NCBI GenBank assembly: GCA_045805565.1
Contig: JBJMKZ010000053.1
Coordinates: 1 to 39,075 of the forward strand
Source: DATAEY01 sp045805565
GTDB lineage: Bacteria > Actinomycetota > Thermoleophilia > Solirubrobacterales > Solirubrobacteraceae
DNA length: 39,075 bases
Reading direction: 5' to 3'
The translations under genes and the position numbers were made by a program. This document shows positions 6,457-13,040 of the stretch, one piece after another (within the stretch, counting starts at the first letter, position 1; each line of letters starts with the position of its first letter). The notes beneath the pieces are model-generated. The model was not told where the DNA came from and did no database searches. It worked only from the letters and a program-made list of their open reading frames with translations.

Positions 6457-8078
6457 GCCCGGGCGGGCAGGAGCTTGCCCGGGTTCATGATCCCGATCGG
6501 GTCGAGCTCGTCCTTGAGCGCGCGCAGGACGGCGACCCCGGTGGGACCGACCTCGGCGGTCATCCACTCCGCGTGGTCGGCGCCCACCGCGTGATGATGG
6601 GTGATCGTTCCGCCGGTGGCCTTTATGGCGGCTGCGGCGGCTCGCTTGGCCGCACGCCACTGCTCCAGCTCGGCGCCGGGCTCCTGCCGGGCCAGGACGG
6701 TGAAGTACAGCGAGGCGCCCGAGGGGTAGAGGTGCGACACGTGGCAGCCCACCAGCGGCGGCGTTCCGCGGGCACCCAGGGCGTCGTGCAGCGCTCGGAC
6801 AGCCGCCTCGTAGACGCCCATCAGGTCGGACCACTGGGCCGCCGTCTCCAGCGTCTCCGCCAGCGCTCCGCGTGCCAGCAGGTCGTCGCGCAGGTAGGGC
6901 GCCGAGAATCGGCTGCGGTGCCACTCTCGTCCCGGGGCGGCTCCCAGCGCCAGCCCGCCGGCGCGCCGCAGCAGGGCCCCACCCCGGGCCCGACGACGGG
7001 CGACCTCGTCGGGCTCGCCCTCCCATCCGGCGACCGCCAGGCAGCCGCCGTCGTAGCCACGCGCCCGGATGTACAGCCTGCCGAGCCTGGCCGCCGCCCC
7101 GCGGGCACCGGCCAGCTGCAGCGACAGCCTCGTCTCGGGCTCATCGGAGAGGCGGGCGACGTCCGGGGCGCCACCCGCCTGCTCGAGAGCGCGTAGCGCC
7201 TCGACGCCCTCGGCGAACGAGCGGAAGAACCAGCCTTCGTAGTGGCGCGCCCCCGGCGCCCGACGCACCCGCACGGCGACCTGGGTGATCACCCCCAGCG
7301 TGCCCTCCGAGCCCACCATCACCTCTCGCAGCTGCGGCCCGGCGGCGCTGGCGGGCAGCGGCGGCAGGTCGAGGTCGCCGGCGGGCGTGACACAGCGCAA
7401 CCCGAGCACCAGCTCGTCGATCCGGCCGTACCCGGTCGACGCCTGGCCGGCCGAGCGCGTGGCGACGAACCCACCCAGCGTCGCGTACTCGAAGCTCTGG
7501 GGAAAGTGCCCGAGGGTGAGCCCGAGCGCCCGCAGCGCAGCCTCGAGCTCCGGGCCTCGCAGGCCCGGCTCGAGGACCGCGGTCAGCGAGCGCTCGTCGA
7601 CCGCCACCACGCCGTCGAGCCGGGCCACGTCCAGCGAGATCAGGGCGTCGAAGCGGTCGCGCACCGGGTCGACCCCGCCCACCACGCTCGTGCCCCCGCC
7701 GAACGGCACCACCGCCACCCCGGCCGCGGCGCACGCGTCCAGCACCGCTCGGGTCGCGGCATGCGAGGCCGGGTAGACGACGGCGTCGGGTGCCTGCTCG
7801 CAGTCCCCCCGCCGCTGGCGGACGAGGTCGGGATAGCTCTTGCCGGCGGCGTGGGCCACCCGGGTCCCGCGATCGTCGCGCACGCCGTCCACGCCCGCTG
7901 CGGCGACCAGCCGGTCGCGGACGCGGGCCGGGAGCCGCGGGGGCGCGAGCTTCACCTCTTCGAGCCCGACCGGGGGACGGACGCGTCCGTCGAGCCCGAG
8001 CTCGTCGCCCAGGACCTGCACCGCGGCGTCCGGCAGCCGGGGGCGTGCGGCCGCGTCGCCCCAGCCCCACCACATCAT
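6453..8078 (-). CDS. FAD-binding oxidase, alkyldihydroxyacetonephosphate synthase-like
   Basis: 541 residues of the VAO/PCMH flavoprotein family. The N-terminal MMWWGWGD is typical of AGPS-like proteins and fixes the start at 8078 or 8075. The FAD-binding loop VVPFGGGTSVVGG lies near residue 125-135, then LGHFPQSFEYATLGGFVATR and the family hallmark SAGQASTGYGRIDELVLG. Near the C-terminus TITHHHAVGADHAEW matches the active-site His cluster of alkyl-DHAP synthase, and GIMNPGKLL closes the protein. AGPS swaps the acyl group of acyl-DHAP for a fatty alcohol to make ether lipids, but bacterial relatives include D-lactate or glycolate dehydrogenase-like enzymes, so the substrate is open. It is the last gene of the rsiG operon, 22 bases after the SRPBCC gene. 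Confidence 0.88.
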   Translation of the reverse strand: MMWWGWGDAAARPRLPDAAVQVLGDELGLDGRVRPPVGLEEVKLAPPRLPARVRDRLVAAAGVDGVRDDRGTRVAHAAGKSYPDLVRQRRGDCEQAPDAVVYPASHAATRAVLDACAAAGVAVVPFGGGTSVVGGVDPVRDRFDALISLDVARLDGVVAVDERSLTAVLEPGLRGPELEAALRALGLTLGHFPQSFEYATLGGFVATRSAGQASTGYGRIDELVLGLRCVTPAGDLDLPPLPASAAGPQLREVMVGSEGTLGVITQVAVRVRRAPGARHYEGWFFRSFAEGVEALRALEQAGGAPDVARLSDEPETRLSLQLAGARGAAARLGRLYIRARGYDGGCLAVAGWEGEPDEVARRRARGGALLRRAGGLALGAAPGREWHRSRFSAPYLRDDLLARGALAETLETAAQWSDLMGVYEAAVRALHDALGARGTPPLVGCHVSHLYPSGASLYFTVLARQEPGAELEQWRAAKRAAAAAIKATGGTITHHHAVGADHAEWMTAEVGPTGVAVLRALKDELDPIGIMNPGKLLPARA

Positions 8079-8100
8079 CTCGCGCGCGCCGGCTGACCGG

Positions 8101-8541
8101 TCAGCGCTCGCAGGCGGCACCCAGGCCCTCCAGCGCCTCATCGAGCAGGCGACGCGTCGCCCGGCGAATCATGAACCCGCCCAGCCGGGCGAATCCCCGC
8201 AGCCGCTGGCGAACCTCGATCGCGACCTCGGTCCCCGAGCTCGGCTGCGCTCGCAGGCTCACTTCGGTGATCGCCTCGCGCAGGACGCGCTCGAACGGCG
8301 TGCCTTCGACCTCCTGGGCCCACGCCCGGCGCCGTGGGGGCTCCGACACCAGCAGGCGATAGTCGGCACGGACCGGCTTGCCCTTGCCGGTCACGAACAC
8401 CTGGGTCCAGCGATCCTCGTCGACAGCCTCGACGCGCTGGACCCGGGGCCACCAGCGCGGGAAGTGATGCGGGTCCCCGACCACCTCCCAAATGTCGTCG
8501 GGGCCGACGCCGAAGACCCGGTGACGGCGCGTCGTGGGCAC
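8101..8541 (-). CDS. SRPBCC (START/Bet v1-like) family protein
   Basis: 146 residues forming one helix-grip domain, with the typical opening RRHRVFGVGPDDIWEVVGDP followed by FPRWWPRVQRVE and the C-terminal long helix GFMIRRATRRLLDEALEGLG. Such domains bind hydrophobic ligands or act as polyketide cyclase/dehydrase-like proteins; no catalytic residues can be named. It starts with GTG 6 bases after apt and ends 22 bases before the flavoprotein, so it is co-transcribed with both. Confidence 0.82.
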   Translation of the reverse strand: MPTTRRHRVFGVGPDDIWEVVGDPHHFPRWWPRVQRVEAVDEDRWTQVFVTGKGKPVRADYRLLVSEPPRRRAWAQEVEGTPFERVLREAITEVSLRAQPSSGTEVAIEVRQRLRGFARLGGFMIRRATRRLLDEALEGLGAACER

Positions 8542-8547
8542 GCCGGC

Positions 8548-9096
8548 CTACTCGCGGTCGTAGGCGATGAGCGCGTGGACCTCGTGCGGCCGCAGCCGCT
8601 CGCGACCCTCCAGGAAGGCCAGCTCGATGAGGAACGCGCAGCCCGCGACCCGACCGCCCAGGCGCTCCACGAGGTCGCACAGGGCGCTTGCGGTTCCGCC
8701 GGTCGCCAGCAGGTCGTCGTGCACGAGCACCCGAGCACCGGATGCCAGCGCGTCCGAGTGCAGCTCCAGGGCGTCCGGGCCGTACTCGAGCAGGTACTCG
8801 ACGCTGATCGTCTCGTAGGGAAGCTTGCCGGGCTTGCGCGCGGGGACGAACCCGGCACCGATCTCGCGCGCGACCGCCGCGCCCAATATGAAGCCACGCG
8901 CTTCGGGAGCCACGACCAAGTCGACCTGCAGCGGCCGTGCCACCTCGGCCAGCCGCTGCACCGTGGCGTCCAGCGCCCCGGCGTCCAGGAGCAGCGGCGT
9001 GATGTCCTTGAACACGATCCCCGGCCTGGGAAAGTCGGGAATGTCGCGGATGTGGGCGCGCAGGTCGGTTGCCGCAGCGCCGGCCGAGCCGGGCAT
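8548..9096 (-). CDS. apt: Adenine phosphoribosyltransferase
   Basis: 182 residues. It converts adenine and PRPP to AMP in purine salvage. The family N-terminus IRDIPDFPRPGIVFKDITPL is followed by VVAPEARGFILGAAVA and the PRPP-binding motif VLVHDDLLATGGTA. The ATG at 9096 shares its A with the stop of the upstream ftsR gene (TGATG), which implies translational coupling. Length is normal for the family. In many actinobacteria apt sits next to relA and secDF instead, so its place behind ftsR is unusual. Confidence 0.95.
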   Translation of the reverse strand: MPGSAGAAATDLRAHIRDIPDFPRPGIVFKDITPLLLDAGALDATVQRLAEVARPLQVDLVVAPEARGFILGAAVAREIGAGFVPARKPGKLPYETISVEYLLEYGPDALELHSDALASGARVLVHDDLLATGGTASALCDLVERLGGRVAGCAFLIELAFLEGRERLRPHEVHALIAYDRE

Positions 9097-9857
9097 CAGC
9101 CCGCGATCTTGCGCAGGTCGCGGATCAGCAGCAGGTGCTTGAGGTGGGTGGCCACCGCCGCCAGGTTCTCGAGCGTGTCGAGCGCCTCCTTGCGGCGCTC
9201 GGGATTGCGCGAGCGCAGCGCCGGCGCCAGGATCTGCTGCAGGAGCGCCGCCTCCCGATCCGCCGAGGTGCGGAAGACCCGGAGGTTGCGCCCCGCGACT
9301 CCGTGGCGGGCGAGCTCGGTCACCGCGCGTACGATCTCGCGGTCGGTGTCGTCGTAGTGCCTCACCCCGGCGCGGACGTCGCCCCGGATCACGCCGAACT
9401 CCTCGAGCTCGCGCACCAGCCTCTCCTCGGCCCCGGTCTCCTCGAGCACCTCGTCCAGCGTGTAGGCGGGTCCGGGCTGACGGACGGCCACGCCGGTGCG
9501 CCGAACCCCGCCGTCGCGCCGACCGGCGCCGCCCCTCGGGCCGGCGTCGGTTCGCCCCGCCGCCAGCTCCTGGCGGATGACCCGCAGCGGCAGGAACTCG
9601 TCGCGCTGGAGGCGCAGGATGGTCCGCAGACGGGCGACGTCCCCCGGCGCGTAGAGGCGGTAGCCGCCCGCGGTGCGTCGCGGGGACAGCAGCTTCTGGT
9701 CCTCGAGGTAGCGGATCTTGGAGATGGAGATGTCCGGGAACTCCTGCGCCAGCGACTTGCACACCGCGCCGATGGTCAGGGGCTTCTGGCGTGGCGCCTG
9801 GTCGGGCGCTCGGGCGGCTCCCGGGGTCCGGGCGTGGTTGGGGACCGACACGTTCAC
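9096..9857 (-). CDS. ftsR: MerR-family regulator, FtsR type
   Basis: 253 residues. The N-terminal winged helix (about 25-95) reads LTIGAVCKSLAQEFPDISIS, KIRYLEDQKLLSPRRTAGGY, RLYAPGDVARLRTIL. The longer spacing within the HTH (FPDISISKIRYLEDQ) is that of FtsR/Rv1828 rather than classical MerR metal sensors, and no Cys effector site is present. A Gly/Arg-rich linker leads to a second all-helical domain ending LATHLKHLLLIRDL-like. In Corynebacterium FtsR activates ftsZ, and its gene lies beside the FHA gene odhI/garA. The same pairing is seen here, with a GTGA overlap to the FHA gene, which sets the GTG start at 9857. Confidence 0.85.
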   Translation of the reverse strand: MNVSVPNHARTPGAARAPDQAPRQKPLTIGAVCKSLAQEFPDISISKIRYLEDQKLLSPRRTAGGYRLYAPGDVARLRTILRLQRDEFLPLRVIRQELAAGRTDAGPRGGAGRRDGGVRRTGVAVRQPGPAYTLDEVLEETGAEERLVRELEEFGVIRGDVRAGVRHYDDTDREIVRAVTELARHGVAGRNLRVFRTSADREAALLQQILAPALRSRNPERRKEALDTLENLAAVATHLKHLLLIRDLRKIAG

Positions 9858-10327
9858 CGCAGCAGGTAGCTCAGCTTGTACTTGCCGATCTGGAGCTCGT
9901 CCCCGTCCTGCAGGCGATGGGACTCGACTCGCTCGCGGTTCACGTACGTACCGTTCAGGGAGCCGCAGTCGTCCAGCCAGTAATCGGAGCCGCGCCGGAC
10001 CAGCAGCGCGTGGTCCCGGGACACCGTCACGTCGTCCAGGAAGATGTCGGCCTCGGGACGCCGCCCGATCGCCAGCCGTTCGCCCTCGAGCGGGAAGGTC
10101 TCCCCCACCCGGCCTCCGCCGGCCCGGATCACCAGTCCCGCCCCCGAGGCGACCACGTCCTCGATCTCGACCGGCTCGATGTCGCCCGTCTCGCCGATGC
10201 GGTACGTGGCCGTGGTGGGGTCGCGCTCGGGGTCCGACCCCGATCCGCCGAGATAGGCGCCGCACTTCTGGCAGTAGTTCGCGCCGTCGACGTTGACGAA
10301 CGAGCACTCCGGGCAATGGACGGGCAC
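9854..10327 (-). CDS. Zinc-ribbon FHA-domain protein, GarA/OdhI-like
   Basis: 157 residues. An N-terminal zinc ribbon has C5/C8 and C19/C22 (CPEC ... CQKC). A linker carries the paired threonines T38-T39 in DPTTATYRIGE. The FHA domain follows, with GRRPEADIFLDD, VSRDHALL and GSLNGTYVNRERV, so the phosphothreonine-binding Gly-Arg, Ser-His and Asn are all present. GarA and OdhI have the same plan (TT motif phosphorylated by Pkn kinases, then FHA) and switch glutamate/2-oxoglutarate metabolism. The zinc ribbon is an addition to that plan. A GGGGAG ribosome site supports the GTG at 10327. Adjacency to ftsR matches Rv1827-Rv1828. Partner enzymes are not in the window. Confidence 0.85.
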   Translation of the reverse strand: MPVHCPECSFVNVDGANYCQKCGAYLGGSGSDPERDPTTATYRIGETGDIEPVEIEDVVASGAGLVIRAGGGRVGETFPLEGERLAIGRRPEADIFLDDVTVSRDHALLVRRGSDYWLDDCGSLNGTYVNRERVESHRLQDGDELQIGKYKLSYLLR

Positions 10328-10362
10328 AGGTCTCCCCTCACCGCGCCGGCGGGAGCACTCGG

Positions 10363-10617
10363 CTAACCCTCGCCCCCCGACGGGACCTTCCCGGCCAGGA
10401 TGGCGGTCAGCCTCTCGACGTCGGATCCGGTGATGACCTCCTCGCCCCCCTCGTGCTTGCGGCGCAGCCGGTTGACCAGCTCCGCCCGCAGGATGTCGAT
10501 CTTGCCGTGGAGGATCCGGCGCCGGTACGAGATCTCCAGCTCCTCCTCCGTGAGCTCCTGGATCAGGGACTTGAGCTCCTCGTCGGTGAGCGAGCCTAGA
10601 TCCGGGAACGTCTCCAT
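10363..10617 (-). CDS. rsiG: RsiG-family c-di-GMP-responsive anti-sigma factor (single motif)
   Basis: 84 residues, almost all helical. After SLTDEELKSLIQELTEEE comes a helix with E26, S30, R33, H37 and D41, spaced exactly as the c-di-GMP-binding signature E(X)3S(X)2R(X)3Q(X)3D of RsiG except that His stands where Gln is expected. Streptomyces RsiG has two such motifs in one chain. A single-motif form that works as a homodimer is known from Rubrobacter, and this short protein fits that type. RsiG with bound c-di-GMP holds the sigma factor WhiG inactive; no whiG-like gene is in the window. A GAGGAGA ribosome site lies 4 bases before the ATG, and a strong promoter lies upstream. The next gene (FHA) starts 35 bases downstream. 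Confidence 0.75.
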   Translation of the reverse strand: METFPDLGSLTDEELKSLIQELTEEELEISYRRRILHGKIDILRAELVNRLRRKHEGGEEVITGSDVERLTAILAGKVPSGGEG

Positions 10618-10652
10618 ACCGTCTCCTCGAGCAGCGGGCGCAGAGAGGCGCG

Positions 10653-10680
10653 AGTATACCCGCGCGGGACCGAAGGTCAA
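10653..10680 (-). promoter_or_regulatory. Sigma-A promoter of the rsiG operon
   Basis: On the minus strand TTGACC (10680-10675), 16 bases, then TATACT (10658-10653): 5/6 matches at both boxes and the best classical promoter in the window. The -35 overlaps the stop codon of the upstream phosphatidyltransferase gene. Predicted transcription start is near 10646, giving a leader of about 30 bases with a good ribosome site. Confidence 0.7.
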
Positions 10681-11321
10681 GTTGAGCTTGAGGGTGTGGG
10701 CGATCGGTTGCCGGCCCGCAGGGCGGCGACGCCGTCTCGGGCGTACATCACCACCGCCACGAGCGAAATGGCGAGTCCCACGTAGAGCAGGACGGCTCCC
10801 AGGGACCGCAGGCCCACGAGCCCGAAGAACAGCGAGGACATGGTCGGCCAGACCGCCAGGCGTCCGGCCCAGTTGATCTCGAGGTCCAGACCGCGGCTCA
10901 TGCCGACCCGGGCCAGGACCACGATCACCAGTTCGCGGGCGACCACGAGATCCAGCGCCCAGCGCGGGAGCAGCTCGAATCGCCAGCAGACCACCACCCC
11001 CGCCACCACCAGCAGCCGGTCGACGATCGGGTCGAGCAGCGCGCCGAGCCGGCTGTACTGGCCGGTCACCCGCGCCGCCAGCCCGTCGAGGTAGTCGCTC
11101 CCCGCCACCGCCGCGAACAGGACGGCGGGCAGCGCCTCTCGCCCGTGCTCCCGCAGCGCGAGCACGAGGAAGACGGGGATGAGGGCGAGCCGGACGAGCC
11201 CGATCGCGTTGGGAACGGTCCACGGCCGCAGCGGCTGGCCCGCCAGCGTCTCGGGCGGCGGGCCCCCCGAGCGATCGAAGCCGAGCAGCCGCCGGCCGCC
11301 GCTCAGGCGAGGCTTCGACAC
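10677..11321 (-). CDS. CDP-alcohol phosphatidyltransferase (PgsA-like)
   Basis: 214 residues, an integral membrane enzyme that moves a phosphatidyl group from CDP-diacylglycerol to an alcohol. The full family signature is present: D76, D79-G80, A83-R84, G93, D97 and D101, with the standard spacing, in the stretch starting SDYLDGLAAR. About six TM helices can be traced. The acceptor (glycerol 3-phosphate, inositol phosphate or another) cannot be read from the signature. The GTG start overlaps the 3' end of proS by 19 bases. In mycobacteria a pgsA gene also lies a few genes from garA, so the neighbourhood is partly conserved. It uses the CDP-DAG made by CdsA (29399-30256). Confidence 0.9.
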   Translation of the reverse strand: MSKPRLSGGRRLLGFDRSGGPPPETLAGQPLRPWTVPNAIGLVRLALIPVFLVLALREHGREALPAVLFAAVAGSDYLDGLAARVTGQYSRLGALLDPIVDRLLVVAGVVVCWRFELLPRWALDLVVARELVIVVLARVGMSRGLDLEINWAGRLAVWPTMSSLFFGLVGLRSLGAVLLYVGLAISLVAVVMYARDGVAALRAGNRSPTPSSST

Positions 11322-12991
11322 AGCTCGACGACCCCGGCGACCGCGTCCTCGAGCGGCAGGTCACGCGCCTGCAGCCCGCGGCGGACCTGCACCTCCAGCC
11401 GGCCGGACTTGAGCGTGCGCCTGCCGACCGTCAAGCGCAGCGGGCAGCCCAGCAGCTCGGCGTCGGCGAACTTCTCGCCCGGCCCGGCTTCGCGGTCGTC
11501 GTAGAGGACCTCGAGGCCCGCATCGCCCAGCTCGTGGTAGAGCCGGTCGGCGGCCCGCTGCTCCTCGGTGCCGGGCTTGGCGATCGCCACCAGCTGCACG
11601 TCGAACGGCGCCAGCGCCCGCGGCCAGGCGATGCCGTGCTGGTCGGCGCACTGCTCGACCGCCGCCGCCGCGATCCGAGCCGGCCCGATCCCGTAGGACC
11701 CCATCCAGATCGGCTGCTCGCTTCCCGCCTCGTCGAGGTAGGTGGCGTCCAGCGCCTCCGAATAGCGCGTCCCGAGCATGAAGATGTTGCCCACCTCGAT
11801 CGCCGGCTGCAGGCGCAGTCGCTGCCCGCCCACCGAGTCTCCCGCCTCCACGCGCCGGACGTCCACCGCCTCGAAGCTGAAGTGGCGGCCGGGACGCACG
11901 CCGCGCAGGTGCTCGTCGGCACGGTTGGCCCCGGTGACGTAGCCGCCCTCCGGGCCCCCGGACGCCTCGTCGAGGAGGATGGGGACGCCCGCGTCGACGG
12001 GGCCGATGAAGCCGGCGGGGCCGATCCGCTCGGCGACCTCGTCCTCGTGGGCGGGGCGAAACGGCTGGCCCAGCGCGTTGCGCAGCTTGACCTCGTTGAC
12101 CCGGTGGTCGCCGCGGACCACGACCATCACCATTCCGCGCTCGCCCGCGATCACCGGGTAGGCCTTGAGCAGTGCAGCTGGCGGGACGCCGAGCGCGGTC
12201 GACACCTGCTCCACGGTGGTCAGCGCGGGTGTCTCGACCGGCTCGGGCACGTCCAGCGCCGGTGGCAGGTCGACCGCCACCGGCGCCGCCGAGGCGACCT
12301 CCACGTTCGCGGCGTAGCCGGGCGCGAGCGCGATCTCGTTCTCGCCCGCCGGGCAGGGGGCCATGTACTCGTGGGCGCCCAGCCCGCCCATCATCCCGAC
12401 ATCCGACTCGACCCGGTACCACTCGAGCTGGCAGCGATCGAAGATCCGGTCGTAGCCCGTGATGTGCTTCTCGTAGGCGGCGGCCAGCCCCTCCGGGTCT
12501 CGGTCGAAGCTATAGGAGTCCTTCATGATGAACTCGCGTGTGCGCAGCACTCCCGCGCGTGGACGCGGCTCGTCACGCTCCTTGACCTGGAAGTGGTAGA
12601 GGATCAGCGGCAGATCGCGGTAGGAGCGCACGACCTGGGCGACGTGGAGGGTCACCACCTCCTCGTGTGTCATGGCCAGCACCATCTCGGCGCCCCGGCG
12701 GTCCTTGAGCTTGAACAGCTCCTCGATCCCGGCCCGCCCGGTGCGCCGCCACGGATCGATCGGTTGGAGCACCGGCATGAGCATCTCCTGGCCCCCGATC
12801 GCGTCGATCTCCTCGCGGACGATCTGGACCGCGCGCTGGTGCACGCGCCATCCCGCGGGCAGGAACGACCACAGCCCGGCGCCCACCTGCCGGATGAGAC
12901 CGGCCCGCACCATCAGCTTGTGGGAGATCGCCTCCGCGTCGGCGGGCGGCTCGCGCTCGGTGGGCAGGAAGTATTCGGACAGCCGGGTCAC
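11303..12991 (-). CDS. proS: Prolyl-tRNA synthetase, bacterial type
   Basis: 562 residues. Charges tRNA-Pro; class II synthetase. It opens with the family start LSEYFLPTEREPPADAEAIS. The motif 2 area has FQVKERDEPRPRAGVLRTRE and FIMKDSYSFD. Motif 3 is YGIGPARIAAAAVEQ. Between them lies the long editing insertion typical of bacterial ProRS, followed by the anticodon-binding domain near the end. The GTG at 12991 is preceded by TAGGCT 8 bases upstream. Length is normal. Confidence 0.95.
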   Translation of the reverse strand: MTRLSEYFLPTEREPPADAEAISHKLMVRAGLIRQVGAGLWSFLPAGWRVHQRAVQIVREEIDAIGGQEMLMPVLQPIDPWRRTGRAGIEELFKLKDRRGAEMVLAMTHEEVVTLHVAQVVRSYRDLPLILYHFQVKERDEPRPRAGVLRTREFIMKDSYSFDRDPEGLAAAYEKHITGYDRIFDRCQLEWYRVESDVGMMGGLGAHEYMAPCPAGENEIALAPGYAANVEVASAAPVAVDLPPALDVPEPVETPALTTVEQVSTALGVPPAALLKAYPVIAGERGMVMVVVRGDHRVNEVKLRNALGQPFRPAHEDEVAERIGPAGFIGPVDAGVPILLDEASGGPEGGYVTGANRADEHLRGVRPGRHFSFEAVDVRRVEAGDSVGGQRLRLQPAIEVGNIFMLGTRYSEALDATYLDEAGSEQPIWMGSYGIGPARIAAAAVEQCADQHGIAWPRALAPFDVQLVAIAKPGTEEQRAADRLYHELGDAGLEVLYDDREAGPGEKFADAELLGCPLRLTVGRRTLKSGRLEVQVRRGLQARDLPLEDAVAGVVELCRSLA

Positions 12992-13005
12992 GCCGCCGAA
13001 GCCTA
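12992..13005 (-). promoter_or_regulatory. -10-like box close to the proS start
   Basis: TAGGCT (13005-13000 on the minus strand) lies 8 bases before the GTG at 12991, a TANNNT box at near-leaderless distance. It is weaker than the boxes of nadE or ispG. Confidence 0.3.
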
Positions 13006-13040
13006 ATGAGGCCTCGGCGCCCGGCTCGGCGGGCAGGACG

